Assembly: GCA_027067965.1 (NCBI GenBank)
Contig: JAMOUV010000010.1
Span: 558,001-622,000 of the forward strand
DNA length: 64,000 nt
Source of the DNA: Flavobacteriales bacterium
GTDB lineage: Bacteria; Bacteroidota; Bacteroidia; Flavobacteriales; Flavobacteriaceae
Reading direction: 5' to 3'
The position numbers and the translations under genes are program-made. The notes under the pieces were generated by a model. The model did not search any database. It was not told the origin of the DNA and saw only the letters and a list, made by a program, of their open reading frames with translations. This document shows positions 26,876-36,220 of this stretch, one piece after another; the first letter of the stretch is position 1; each line of letters begins with the position of its first letter.

Positions 26876-28090
26876 ATGGCGATAATTCAACCCTTTAAGG
26901 CCGTTCGTCCCGTCAGGAATAAGGTATGTATTGTACCTTCTTTTTCTTTTGAAACTTATAGTTTGAATGAAGTAAATAGAATTATAAAAACCAATCCTTA
27001 TTCTTATTTAAATATTATAGGCAGCAGTTATATAAGAAGTCTTCCCAAAAGCAAACGTTTTAAGGCCATTCGAAAGCAGTATGATAAATTCAAGAAAAAG
27101 GAAATTTTAATTCAAGATATTTTCCCTTTTCTTTACGTTATGCGAATAATCGATACGCTGGGCAATCAATTCGTGGGTATTGTAGGACTTACATCAATCG
27201 AGGAATATAAGAAAGGTAATATTCTAAAGCACGAACAGACCTTGAAGCCACGTGTAAAGGCATTTTCGGAATATTTGAAAAAAGTCCGGATTCAATCCGA
27301 GCCGGTTATGCTGACCTATGCCGCCGAACCCGTTATTAACCGGATTGTAAATAAATATTTGGATCAAGTACCCGAATATGAATTCTCCATGACCGACGGA
27401 ACCGTTTTCGAGGTATGGATGATTTCCGATTTCGATGATATTAAAACCCTTCAAAATGAATTCTCCACTATTGACAAACTTTATATTGCCGATGGTCATC
27501 ATAGATTGGAAAGCACCTTGATGATGCAAGAAGAAATGAAAATAAATAATCCGTATCACACAGGAAACGAAGCATATAATTTTCTTTTGACCTATTTTAT
27601 TCCATTCGACCAATTGAAAATTTATCCCTTTCACAGAGGATTGGTCAATTTAAACGGGTTGAGCAAGGAAAGTTTTATGAAACGGCTATCGGAAAAATTT
27701 CATATGGAAAAGATTTCCAATTATAAAGATCCCGAACCGCATGAATACATTTTATATATAGACGGTGAATATTACCGATTGAAAATACCCGATGAAAGGT
27801 TGAAGAGCGGAAAAACCGATGTGGAGATTTTGAACGATGAAGTAATTGTGGATATTCTTAAAATAAAAGATCCGCGAAATAATAAAATTCTACGCTATCA
27901 TCAGGGAAAATTAGGTTTAAAATGCGTTATGCGCGACGTGAAACGCAAGGACTGTCGCGGAATATTTTTCTTGCATCCGCTTACTTTTAGCGAAATTAAA
28001 AATGTAGCCGATGCAGGCAAAACCTTGCCACCGAAAAGTACTTATATCGATCCGAAGTTATTGACCGGTTTATTTGTTTATGAATTTTGA
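26876..28090 (+). CDS. DUF1015 family protein, possible serine kinase relative
   Basis: A 404-residue soluble protein of the DUF1015 family, shown by the start (IIQPFKAVRP), the core motif YIADGHHRLES and the C-terminal VMRDVKRKDCRG stretch. Some distant members are reported to be SerK/SbnI-type serine kinases, and in many Bacteroidota the gene sits beside serC and serA. Here no serine genes are adjacent, so the function stays open. The next gene starts 2 bp after its stop, so both are probably translated from one message. Confidence 0.8.
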   Translation: MAIIQPFKAVRPVRNKVCIVPSFSFETYSLNEVNRIIKTNPYSYLNIIGSSYIRSLPKSKRFKAIRKQYDKFKKKEILIQDIFPFLYVMRIIDTLGNQFVGIVGLTSIEEYKKGNILKHEQTLKPRVKAFSEYLKKVRIQSEPVMLTYAAEPVINRIVNKYLDQVPEYEFSMTDGTVFEVWMISDFDDIKTLQNEFSTIDKLYIADGHHRLESTLMMQEEMKINNPYHTGNEAYNFLLTYFIPFDQLKIYPFHRGLVNLNGLSKESFMKRLSEKFHMEKISNYKDPEPHEYILYIDGEYYRLKIPDERLKSGKTDVEILNDEVIVDILKIKDPRNNKILRYHQGKLGLKCVMRDVKRKDCRGIFFLHPLTFSEIKNVADAGKTLPPKSTYIDPKLLTGLFVYEF

Positions 28091-28092
28091 TT

Positions 28093-28749
28093 ATGAGTAA
28101 AATTTGCGAAAAATTGGAATTTTACAAAAAATTTTTGCCTGCCGAAGGAATTTTAGTAGCGGTATCCAAAACCAAACCGGTTGAAATTATATACCAAGCA
28201 TATCATTGCGGACACAGAGATTTCGGAGAAAACAAAGTACAAGAATTGCGCGACAAGCAACCCGTATTGCCCGATGACATTCATTGGCATATGATAGGTC
28301 ATTTGCAAAGGAATAAAGTGAAGTATATTGCGCCCTTTATTTGGTTGATTCATAGTGTGGATAATGAAAAATTATTACGAGAAATTGACAAACATGCCCG
28401 AAAACACCGCCGCATTATTCCTTTTCTTTTTCAAATCAAAATTGCAAGTGAAGAGACCAAATTCGGTTTGACCGAACCGGATTATCGCCAATTGCTCGCA
28501 AAATATAAACAGGGAGAATTTCCCCATACCAAACTGAAAGGGTTAATGGGTATGGCCACCAATACGAATAATACCGCCCAAGTCGATGCGGAATTTGCTT
28601 ATTTAAAATCTCTTTTCGATGAATTAAAGACCGAAATTTCTTCCGCGGAATATCTCTCCATGGGAATGACACATGATTTTGAAATCGCTTTGAAAAACGG
28701 AGCCAATATCATTCGAATAGGAAGCGGGATTTTCGGTGCGAGAAATTAA
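28093..28749 (+). CDS. YggS/PLPBP family PLP-binding protein
   Basis: A 218-residue cytoplasmic protein that binds PLP without known catalysis and helps vitamin B6 and amino-acid balance. The PLP lysine is in VAVSKTKP. HCGHRDFGENKVQEL, the segment HMIGHLQRNKVKYI and SMGMTHDFEIA follow in the family order, and phosphate contacts lie in IRIGSGIFG. An in-frame TTG at 28087 is possible, but the ATG at 28093 is preferred. It follows DUF1015 by 2 bp. Confidence 0.93.
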   Translation: MSKICEKLEFYKKFLPAEGILVAVSKTKPVEIIYQAYHCGHRDFGENKVQELRDKQPVLPDDIHWHMIGHLQRNKVKYIAPFIWLIHSVDNEKLLREIDKHARKHRRIIPFLFQIKIASEETKFGLTEPDYRQLLAKYKQGEFPHTKLKGLMGMATNTNNTAQVDAEFAYLKSLFDELKTEISSAEYLSMGMTHDFEIALKNGANIIRIGSGIFGARN

Positions 28750-28868
28750 TTGGCATTCGTGATTTATGCAGAATGTTATAATGATTGATTTATTGTTTTT
28801 ATGACAAATGGCAATCTTGGGTTAAGATATTTTTCCCTATATTCATTGAATTTAAAAAAAAATCGATT

Positions 28869-31598
28869 ATGGAAGCACGAAAAAGAGTTTATGTGTTTAC
28901 GAAAGAGCGGGTGGACGGTAATGCCGGCATGCGAAATCTTTTAGGCGGAAAAGGAGCCAATTTGGCCGAAATGCGCCGGATAGGAATTCCCGTACCTCCC
29001 GGATTTACCATTACAACCGATGTGAGCACGGAATACGATAAAGTAGGCAAAGAAAAAATAATTCAATTGCTCAAACCCGAAGTGGAAGAAGCCATCCGGA
29101 TGATAGAACGGGAAATGGGAGCCAAATTCGGTGACCCGGAAAATCCTTTATTATTATCGGTTCGCTCAGGCGCGCGCGTATCCATGCCGGGTATGATGGA
29201 TACGGTGTTGAATTTGGGATTAAATGACAAAACCGTAGAAGGTTTGGCCCGGAAAACCGGAAATGAACGCTTTGCGTGGGATTCTTATCGGCGCTTTGTG
29301 CAAATGTTTGGCGACGTGGTCTTGGGTATGAAGCCCGAATCGAAGGAAGATATCGATCCTTTTGAGGCCATCATGGACGAACTCAAAGAAAAGAAAGGTT
29401 ATAAGTCCGATACGGATATGACCACCGAAGATTTGAAATATTTGGTATCGGAATTCAAAAAAGCGATTAAAAAACAAACGGGAAAAGATTTTCCGGAAGA
29501 TCCATGGGAACAATTATGGGAAGCCATTTTGGCCGTGTTCAGAAGTTGGAATAACGAACGCGCAAGAACCTATCGCGAATTAAACAAAATACCTCATGAT
29601 TGGGGAACGGCGGTGAATGTGCAAGCCATGGTGTTCGGAAATATGGGTGACAATTCGGCTACGGGGGTGGCCTTTACGCGTGATGCGGCCACCGGCGAAA
29701 AGATTTTTAACGGAGAATATTTGGTTAATGCACAAGGCGAAGACGTGGTGGCCGGTGTGCGTACACCCCAACAAATCACTTTGGAAGGTTCGCGTCGATG
29801 GGCCAAATTACAAGGAATTTCCGAAGAAGAACGAAAAAGACGATATCCTTCACTCGAAGAGGTAATGCCCGAAGTATATCGAGAACTGTTTGATATTCAA
29901 AAGAAATTGGAACAACATTACCGCGATATGCAAGATTTGGAATTTACCATTCAAGAAGGAAAATTATGGATTTTACAAACCCGAAACGGTAAGCGAACAG
30001 GTATGGCGATGGTAAAAATCGCTATGGATATGTTGGAAGAAGGCCTTATTTCCGAAGAAGAAGCATTGATGCGGGTAAATCCGGAAAAATTGGATGAATT
30101 ATTGCATCCGGTTTTCAATAAAGAAAAAGCCAAAAACGTAAAATTAATCACCAAGGGCTTGCCGGCATCGCCGGGAGCGGCCACAGGAAAAATAGTCTTT
30201 TTTGCCGACGAAGCCGAAGAATTAGCTGCTAAAGGCGAAGATGTTATTTTGGTTCGGTTGGAAACCTCGCCCGAGGATTTGGCCGGAATGCATGCCGCCA
30301 AAGGTATTTTAACCGCACGGGGCGGTATGACTTCGCATGCCGCTGTGGTGGCGCGCGGAATGGGTAAGACATGTGTGGCCGGTGCGGGAGAATTGGAAGT
30401 CGATTACAAAAACCGCCAAATCAAAGTAGGTGATTTGATACTAAAAGAAGGCGAATGGATTTCGTTGGACGGATCGACGGGCGAAGTTTTTTTGGGAAAA
30501 ATAGAAACGGTTGATCCCGAATTAACCGACGCATTTGCCAAATTGATGGAATTGGCCGACAAGCATGCCAAATTATATGTGCGCACCAATGCCGATACGC
30601 CACATGATGCCCAAGTAGCCCGAAATTTCGGAGCCAAGGGAATCGGTTTGTGCCGAACCGAACATATGTTTTTCGAAGGCGATAAAATTATTGCCATGCG
30701 TGAGATGATTTTGGCCGATGACGAAGCAGGGCGGCGTAAGGCATTGGATAAACTCCTCCCTATGCAACGAACGGATTTCGAAGGAATATTTGAAGCCATG
30801 CAAGGATTTCCCGTAACCGTGCGTTTGTTGGATCCGCCTTTGCATGAGTTTATTCCGCATGATGAGGAAGGCCAACGGGAAATGGCGGAAGTGATGGGTG
30901 TTTCGGTAGAAAAAATCAAACATAAAGTGGAAGAGTTGTCCGAGTTTAATCCGATGTTAGGTCATCGTGGATGTCGATTGGGAAATACCTATCCGGAAAT
31001 TACCGAGATGCAAACACGTGCCATTATCGAAGCGGCTTTGAACTTGAAAAAACGTGGCATCAAGGCCGTGCCCGAAATTATGGTGCCTTTGGTAAGTATG
31101 AAATCCGAAATGGAAATGCAAAAAGAAATTATCAAACGTACTGCGGAAAAAGTTTTTGAAGAATTCGGCGATCGTATCGATTATAAAATCGGTACCATGA
31201 TAGAAATTCCACGGGCTGCACTAACCGCCGATATGATAGCCGAACCCGCCGAGTTTTTCTCCTTCGGAACCAATGACTTGACTCAAATGACATTCGGATT
31301 TTCGCGGGACGATGCCGGTAAATTCTTAAAAATTTATAAGGAAAAAGGATTGATGAAGGAAGATCCGTTTGCACATATCGATGAAGAAGGCGTTGGCCAA
31401 TTGGTACACACGGCGGTAAAAAAAGGAAGGGAAAGACGACCCGATATTTCTTTGGGTATTTGTGGCGAACATGGTGGCGATCCGCAATCCATCGATTTTT
31501 TCCATCGCGCCGATTTGCATTATGTGAGTTGTTCGCCTTTCCGGGTACCTATCGCCCGTTTGGCAGCTGCGCAGGCAAATATTAGAAACAAAAATTAA
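28869..31598 (+). CDS. ppdK: Pyruvate, phosphate dikinase
   Basis: Interconverts pyruvate, ATP and phosphate with phosphoenolpyruvate, AMP and pyrophosphate, linking glycolysis and gluconeogenesis. It has 909 residues in the order: ATP-grasp domain (1-340, with LGGKGANLAEM and LLSVRSGARVSMPGMMD), phosphohistidine domain (about 400-500, catalytic His in GGMTSHAAVVARGMGKTC), and PEP-binding TIM barrel (about 530-905, catalytic Cys in LGICGEHGGDP). The start is the ATG at 28869; the frame stays open to a TTG at 28785, but that extension has no PPDK character. A strong terminator follows. Confidence 0.97.
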   Translation: MEARKRVYVFTKERVDGNAGMRNLLGGKGANLAEMRRIGIPVPPGFTITTDVSTEYDKVGKEKIIQLLKPEVEEAIRMIEREMGAKFGDPENPLLLSVRSGARVSMPGMMDTVLNLGLNDKTVEGLARKTGNERFAWDSYRRFVQMFGDVVLGMKPESKEDIDPFEAIMDELKEKKGYKSDTDMTTEDLKYLVSEFKKAIKKQTGKDFPEDPWEQLWEAILAVFRSWNNERARTYRELNKIPHDWGTAVNVQAMVFGNMGDNSATGVAFTRDAATGEKIFNGEYLVNAQGEDVVAGVRTPQQITLEGSRRWAKLQGISEEERKRRYPSLEEVMPEVYRELFDIQKKLEQHYRDMQDLEFTIQEGKLWILQTRNGKRTGMAMVKIAMDMLEEGLISEEEALMRVNPEKLDELLHPVFNKEKAKNVKLITKGLPASPGAATGKIVFFADEAEELAAKGEDVILVRLETSPEDLAGMHAAKGILTARGGMTSHAAVVARGMGKTCVAGAGELEVDYKNRQIKVGDLILKEGEWISLDGSTGEVFLGKIETVDPELTDAFAKLMELADKHAKLYVRTNADTPHDAQVARNFGAKGIGLCRTEHMFFEGDKIIAMREMILADDEAGRRKALDKLLPMQRTDFEGIFEAMQGFPVTVRLLDPPLHEFIPHDEEGQREMAEVMGVSVEKIKHKVEELSEFNPMLGHRGCRLGNTYPEITEMQTRAIIEAALNLKKRGIKAVPEIMVPLVSMKSEMEMQKEIIKRTAEKVFEEFGDRIDYKIGTMIEIPRAALTADMIAEPAEFFSFGTNDLTQMTFGFSRDDAGKFLKIYKEKGLMKEDPFAHIDEEGVGQLVHTAVKKGRERRPDISLGICGEHGGDPQSIDFFHRADLHYVSCSPFRVPIARLAAAQANIRNKN

Positions 31599-31617
31599 AT
31601 TTTTAATTGAAATCTTT

Positions 31618-31658
31618 AACCGGCCGGCCTTCTCATTGGAGTGAGGCCGGTTTTTTTT
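31618..31658 (+). terminator. Terminator of ppdK
   Basis: The stem AACCGGCC (31618-31625) pairs with GGCCGGTT (31645-31652) and continues into a run of eight T residues. It starts 20 bp after the ppdK stop. Confidence 0.88.
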
Positions 31659-31768
31659 AAGGAGGAATAATGTATTTTATTAAACCGCGGCCTCCGCTTC
31701 AACCGGATTAAATACGGCGGTCATTTTTTAATAGCCCGATTTTTTATAATTTGTAAAAAAATATTTTC

Positions 31769-32785
31769 ATGAATAATGATTTGGAACGACCGGACATTAA
31801 AGTCGGTGTCTTGGGCAATGGTAGTTGGGCGACGGCTTTGGTAAAAATGCTTACCGAAAATATGGATGAGGTAGGGTGGTATATTCGTACGGCTTACACC
31901 TTGGAATACATTAAAATACATAAGCATAATCCCAAATATATTCAGCAAATCGAATTTGATACGGAAAAACTGAAATTAAGTAATGACATTAATGAAATTG
32001 TCGAGTATGCCGATTATTTGATAGTGGCTATTCCTTCGGCATATCTCAAAGCCGAGTTGGACAAAATAAAGGTTCCGCTCAAAAAAAAGGTCATTTTTTC
32101 GGCCGTGAAAGGGATTATTCCGGAAAACTTGATGATTTTAGGAGAATATCTTATCTCCGAATACGGTTTGACCAAAAAAGAATTGGGCGTAATAGCCGGA
32201 CCGTGTCATGCGGAAGAAGTGGCTATGGAGCGCTTGTCGTATTTGACTGTGGCTTCGGGAAAGAAAAGTCATGCCATTCATATGTCCGAGATGTTGCGTT
32301 CGCATTATATCAATACTACTTACAGCAAAGATATTCATGGAATCGAATGGGCTGCAGTTCTAAAAAATATTTATGCTATTGCGGCAGGTGTGGCACACGG
32401 ATTGGGTTATGGCGATAACTTTCAGGCGGTATTGGTGTCAAATGCCATTCGTGAGATGAAAAAATTTATTAAGAAAAATGTAGATAAGAAAAAGCGAAAT
32501 ATCATGCGGTCGGCCTACTTGGGTGATTTATTGGTAACGGCATATTCCACATTTAGTCGCAACCGGATGTTCGGAAATATGATAGGGAAGGGATATACGG
32601 TAAAATCCGCCATGATGGAAATGACCATGGTCTCGGAGGGTTACTATGCCACCAAGAGTGCCTATTTAATCAATCAAGAACGCGGTCAGGCCAAAATCCC
32701 CATTATTGATGCCATGTACAGAATTCTTTATGAAAAACAACCGGCCAAAATGGTTATGGAACGCTTGACGGATGAATTGGATTAA
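31769..32785 (+). CDS. gpsA: Glycerol-3-phosphate dehydrogenase [NAD(P)+]
   Basis: Reduces dihydroxyacetone phosphate to sn-glycerol-3-phosphate for phospholipid synthesis. It has 338 residues. The N-terminal Rossmann motif is VGVLGNGSWATAL. GPCHAEEVAMERL and the catalytic lysine in AAVLKNIYAIAAG are in the expected places. FSRNRMFGNMIGKG corresponds to the family segment that normally binds substrate. The gene stands alone after the ppdK terminator. A related step, PlsC, is encoded at 39.4 kb. Confidence 0.95.
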   Translation: MNNDLERPDIKVGVLGNGSWATALVKMLTENMDEVGWYIRTAYTLEYIKIHKHNPKYIQQIEFDTEKLKLSNDINEIVEYADYLIVAIPSAYLKAELDKIKVPLKKKVIFSAVKGIIPENLMILGEYLISEYGLTKKELGVIAGPCHAEEVAMERLSYLTVASGKKSHAIHMSEMLRSHYINTTYSKDIHGIEWAAVLKNIYAIAAGVAHGLGYGDNFQAVLVSNAIREMKKFIKKNVDKKKRNIMRSAYLGDLLVTAYSTFSRNRMFGNMIGKGYTVKSAMMEMTMVSEGYYATKSAYLINQERGQAKIPIIDAMYRILYEKQPAKMVMERLTDELD

Positions 32786-32994
32786 TTCATTGGGCCAAAT
32801 ATATTAACACCGAGATAAATTATTGTCTCCTACCGCCATATTTTTGAATTTAAAAGTTTATAAATCGTAAAATTCGTATTATTCCATTGGTAGAATGACA
32901 GTGGATTTTTTTGTCGGGTCACATAGCATGATTTATTATTTATGCATAAAGAAATCCTTAGAAAGCGCTTGATGGAGTTCTCGTGGTAAAGTAT

Positions 32995-33002
32995 TATCTT
33001 TG
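32995..33002 (+). promoter_or_regulatory. -7 box for the serine hydrolase gene
   Basis: TATCTTTG (TAnnTTTG) lies 28 bp before the ATG at 33031. A TTG at 32969-32971 is the nearest -33 candidate, with wide spacing. Confidence 0.45.
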
Positions 33003-33030
33003 AAAGGAAAACCTTTTAAGCCAAGAAAAT

Positions 33031-34182
33031 ATGAAAAACCTGAAGAAGACTATGAAATTTCTACTTGTATTGATTATTTTACTTTTAATTTTTGTGTTGT
33101 TTAAATATCCGTATTTAATCAAAGGGGTTGAAAAAATTTACTTAAAAGGACATAATACGTCATACATAAGTGATTTTGTGGAATATCCCAAAAGGTTGAT
33201 AGCCAATGGCAAAATACAAGAATGGCCGCTTCATCGCAAGTATAATTCGGCTAGCGAGAGCGAGCGGTTAAAATCCATTAACGACCAATATGGTACGGCA
33301 GCATTTTTGGTCATAAAAGACGATAGTATTTTATTTGAAAAATATTATAACGGTTATACGAAAGATAGTCTTTCCAATTCGTTTTCCATGGCCAAGAGTA
33401 TTATTATGAGCATGTTGTTTAAGGCCATTCAAGACGGTTATATCAAAAGCTTGGACGATAAACTGACGGATTATATTCCTGAATTTAAAGGCAAATATGC
33501 CAAGGATGTAACCTTGCGTCATCTATCCGGTATGGCTAGCGGAAGTAATTGGGTGGAAAGTTATTATAATCCTTTTAATATCACGGCGGAGTCGTATTTT
33601 ACGGATGATTTGAATAAAATGATATTGGAAAAAGTCCGGTTTGATAATCCGCCTGGAAAAAAATGGTATTATTCGAGCGGTGATACGCAAATTTTAGGAA
33701 TGGTTCTGGCTAAGGCCACCGGAAAAACATTATCCGATTACCTTTCGGAAAGTTTTTGGAAACCTTTGGGTATGCGCAAACATGCTTGGTGGAATTTGGA
33801 CCGGGAAAACGGCATGGAAAAAGCATTTTGTTGTATCAATTCCAATGCGAGAGATTTTGCACGCTTCGGTAAATTATATTTACATCAAGGAAATTGGAAC
33901 GGTAAGCAAATTATTGATTCGACTTTTGTGCAACAGGCCACCACGGCTTATTTAAAGGATATGCCACTTTACGGGTTGCAATGGTGGATTTTCGATCATA
34001 AGGGTACGAAAGGATATATGATGCGAGGCCACAAAGGACAATATGTAATGGTGGTGCCCGACGAAAAAACCATCGTGGTGCGTTTGGGCGAAATCAAACC
34101 GAAAAGTCCTATGGGAACTTATTCCGATGATATTTTTGTCTATTTGGAGGAAGGACTTCATATAGCAAGGTCCGTTAAATAA
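33031..34182 (+). CDS. Membrane-anchored serine hydrolase (class C beta-lactamase fold)
   Basis: A 383-residue protein with an N-terminal signal anchor (about 9-26) and a beta-lactamase/transpeptidase-like domain. The catalytic pair is S119-x-x-K122 in FSMAKS. The second motif is Y214-S-S (WYYSSGD), and the third is HKG (RGHKGQYV) where KTG is usual. Such proteins include D-aminopeptidases, esterases and PBP4-like carboxypeptidases. Antibiotic hydrolysis cannot be inferred. It has its own -7 box, and the methyltransferase gene begins 8 bp after its stop. Confidence 0.88.
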   Translation: MKNLKKTMKFLLVLIILLLIFVLFKYPYLIKGVEKIYLKGHNTSYISDFVEYPKRLIANGKIQEWPLHRKYNSASESERLKSINDQYGTAAFLVIKDDSILFEKYYNGYTKDSLSNSFSMAKSIIMSMLFKAIQDGYIKSLDDKLTDYIPEFKGKYAKDVTLRHLSGMASGSNWVESYYNPFNITAESYFTDDLNKMILEKVRFDNPPGKKWYYSSGDTQILGMVLAKATGKTLSDYLSESFWKPLGMRKHAWWNLDRENGMEKAFCCINSNARDFARFGKLYLHQGNWNGKQIIDSTFVQQATTAYLKDMPLYGLQWWIFDHKGTKGYMMRGHKGQYVMVVPDEKTIVVRLGEIKPKSPMGTYSDDIFVYLEEGLHIARSVK

Positions 34183-34190
34183 AATGGAAT

Positions 34191-35312
34191 TTGAAATTCG
34201 TTGAAACATTCGGTAATCCGGGGAAGGGTGGACTAATTCACCGCCTGTTCGAAGGAGATAATGCCGGCGTATTAAGAATTTTACAAGACGAATACGCCGG
34301 ACGAATTCGTTTTGTTTATATCGACCCGCCCTATAATACCGGGCGGATGCAATATCGCAGTTTTAATGACCGTTTTTGGGATTATTATTCTCGCGACCGC
34401 CATGGTAAATGGTTGGTTTTTATGCGCGAACGGCTTGAGTTGCTATACCCTTTATTGACGGATGATGCATCGGTTTTTATTTCCATCGACGATGCCGAGA
34501 TGCCGAATTTGATTTTATTGCTTCGCCAAATTTTCGGCAAGGATAATACCGATGTAATGATATGGGACAAATTACCGCCGGGAGGTTCGGCCGGTCAAGG
34601 GAAGATGAAACGGGTCAAGCGTTTCAGAAATGAACATGAATATATCGCGGTTGCATTTAAAAACAAATCGAAGGTGCGATTTAATAAAATTCGACGCCTT
34701 ATTCCGACGCAAAAATCATATGGCAATCCCGACCGGGACCCCCGCGGCGCGTGGATTAGTGCGGAATTGTGCAAATCAGCCAAAAAATCGCTGCCCGGCC
34801 GGAAAAATTATTATACCATAACTACGCCGGGGGGCAGAAAAATTACGCGCCAATGGCACGTGAGCCGCGAAGAATTTGATAAATTGGATCAAGACGGCAG
34901 AATTTGGTGGGGAAACGGCAGAATTATACCCCGATTAAAGAAATTTGTTAGCGAGCCCTATCCAATGACGCCCGGATCGGTCATCAGAAATATTTCGCAA
35001 ACGGAAGGTGTCAAGGATTTGAAGAAATATGTAGAAGGCGATGTTTTTTATCATCCCAAGCCGGTTCGTTTGATTAAATATTTACTGGAAATGGCTACTC
35101 GTCCGGGTGATTTGGTATTGGATTTTTTTGCCGGCACGGGATCTACGGGTCATGCGGTGATGGAATTTAATGCCGAACAAAATTCCGGTTTGCAATGTTT
35201 GCTGGTATCGAATAATGAAAATAACAGCTTGGAGGAGATTCTCATTCCTCGATTAAAAAATTTTATTGCTCTTAATAAAATAAATGCCGCTTGGGAAGTG
35301 TGGCGGATATAA
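34191..35312 (+). CDS. Solitary beta-class DNA methyltransferase (adenine-specific type)
   Basis: A 373-residue S-adenosylmethionine-dependent DNA methyltransferase. The catalytic motif IV is DPPY (45-48, in VYIDPPYNTG) and comes before the SAM-binding motif I (DFFAGTGSTG, 311-320). That order is the beta class, which includes type III Mod and many N6-adenine enzymes. The C-terminal ENNSLEEILIPR resembles type III Mod proteins, but the protein is shorter than Mod (often 550-650). The target-recognition part is probably 130-270. No restriction endonuclease or helicase gene is nearby. The only in-frame start before motif IV is TTG at 34191; the ATG at 34184 is out of frame and stops after six codons. 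Confidence 0.85.
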   Translation: MKFVETFGNPGKGGLIHRLFEGDNAGVLRILQDEYAGRIRFVYIDPPYNTGRMQYRSFNDRFWDYYSRDRHGKWLVFMRERLELLYPLLTDDASVFISIDDAEMPNLILLLRQIFGKDNTDVMIWDKLPPGGSAGQGKMKRVKRFRNEHEYIAVAFKNKSKVRFNKIRRLIPTQKSYGNPDRDPRGAWISAELCKSAKKSLPGRKNYYTITTPGGRKITRQWHVSREEFDKLDQDGRIWWGNGRIIPRLKKFVSEPYPMTPGSVIRNISQTEGVKDLKKYVEGDVFYHPKPVRLIKYLLEMATRPGDLVLDFFAGTGSTGHAVMEFNAEQNSGLQCLLVSNNENNSLEEILIPRLKNFIALNKINAAWEVWRI

Positions 35313-35623
35313 AATAAAAGGAATTTATGCGAAAAATCCTGCCCGTTTGAAGAAAAATCCGGGCAGGAAATTTATGGAGACAAGAATTGCTTCATATAAA
35401 ATCTATTCGATTTTTGATTCAATTGAATTTTCTCTTCCATATTCCATTTGGGAAAGTATGTATATTTTCTAACGCTAAATTACAGGCATCACGGGGGCTT
35501 TCCAAATATGATTAAATAAAACGTAAATTTGATTTCCTGAAAAGGTTTAATAAATAAACAAGCCCTTTATTCGTCATTAAATAAAGGGCTTGCGTAGGGG
35601 TTAAATAAAATCCGCAAATGGAT
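35313..35623. other. 311-bp convergent gap with a terminator hairpin
   Basis: This gap lies between the methyltransferase and the leftward HhH gene. Apart from the hairpin at 35559-35592 it holds no structure I can support. A 62-codon open frame (35284-35472) overlaps the methyltransferase end and has no protein-like features. Confidence 0.6.
35559..35592 (-). terminator. Terminator of the HhH/OmpA-like operon
   Basis: A perfect 12-bp stem, CAAGCCCTTTAT (35559-35570) with ATAAAGGGCTTG (35581-35592), and a 10-nt loop. On the minus strand it starts about 30 bp after the HhH gene and is followed by TTTATTTATT. Confidence 0.75.
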
Positions 35624-36202
35624 TTAGAATCTGCCGTGTTTATGTTCGTCTTGCCATTTTTTCAGTTCTTCCCATTTACCTTCGGCAGCTAATTTTGCTT
35701 GGAAAGGCCAACTTTCGGGATTGTGCACCTTGTAAGCGGGACCACCTTGGTCCAATATTCTTTGAATGACGCTTACATCGGTATTGGCCAATTGAGCGAA
35801 GGTATAAATGCCCGCATCATATAGCATTTGCTGTATTTTAGGGCCTATTCCTTCAATTTTTTTCAATTCGTCTTTTTGCGTAGGTGCCGCCGTCGGGGTA
35901 TCTCCTACAATTCCGAGTGCACTACTTTGTTTTTGACGTTTCAAACATCCGTCCAAATCCTGTTTGAGTTTCATGTTTTCATTTTCAAACATCTTGAGTT
36001 TATTCTCAAGCAATTCGTACTGATGTTTGAGTTCGTAATATTTATCTTCCCATTCTTTTCCGGCATTTCCTTTTCCAAGGAGATAGCGTAATAAGTAGCC
36101 CAAAAGAAAAGCTACCAAGAGCATTAAAATAATTTCGAATGTGGCGGTTTCTTTACCGTAAGATTCTGCTGTGGAAAAAAGTCCGCATACTAAAATATTC
36201 AT
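35624..36202 (-). CDS. Membrane-anchored coiled-coil protein with helix-hairpin-helix domain
   Basis: A 192-residue protein with one N-terminal membrane helix (about 21-43), a coiled coil (about 47-90, rich in Glu, Lys and Leu) and a C-terminal helix-hairpin-helix of the predicted flap-nuclease/DUF4332 type (ELKKIEGIGPKIQQMLYDAGI, about 112-132), followed by the family-typical WPFQAKLAAEGKWEEL. HhH motifs usually bind DNA without sequence preference, but in this family the role is unknown. It lies 18 bp after the OmpA-like gene in the same transcript. Confidence 0.85.
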   Translation of the reverse strand: MNILVCGLFSTAESYGKETATFEIILMLLVAFLLGYLLRYLLGKGNAGKEWEDKYYELKHQYELLENKLKMFENENMKLKQDLDGCLKRQKQSSALGIVGDTPTAAPTQKDELKKIEGIGPKIQQMLYDAGIYTFAQLANTDVSVIQRILDQGGPAYKVHNPESWPFQAKLAAEGKWEELKKWQDEHKHGRF

Positions 36203-36220
36203 AATCTTAATTTTTTTTGT

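Noticed and set aside
28785-28868. N-terminal extension of ppdK to a TTG
   Set aside because: The 28 extra residues have no PPDK similarity, and the ATG at 28869 gives the normal family start.
30404-30919. 171-codon open frame antisense to ppdK
   Set aside because: It is Ser-rich shadow sequence opposite conserved PPDK domains.
35284-35472. 62-codon open frame after the methyltransferase
   Set aside because: It overlaps the methyltransferase 3' end, has no protein-like pattern, and ends in AT-rich DNA.
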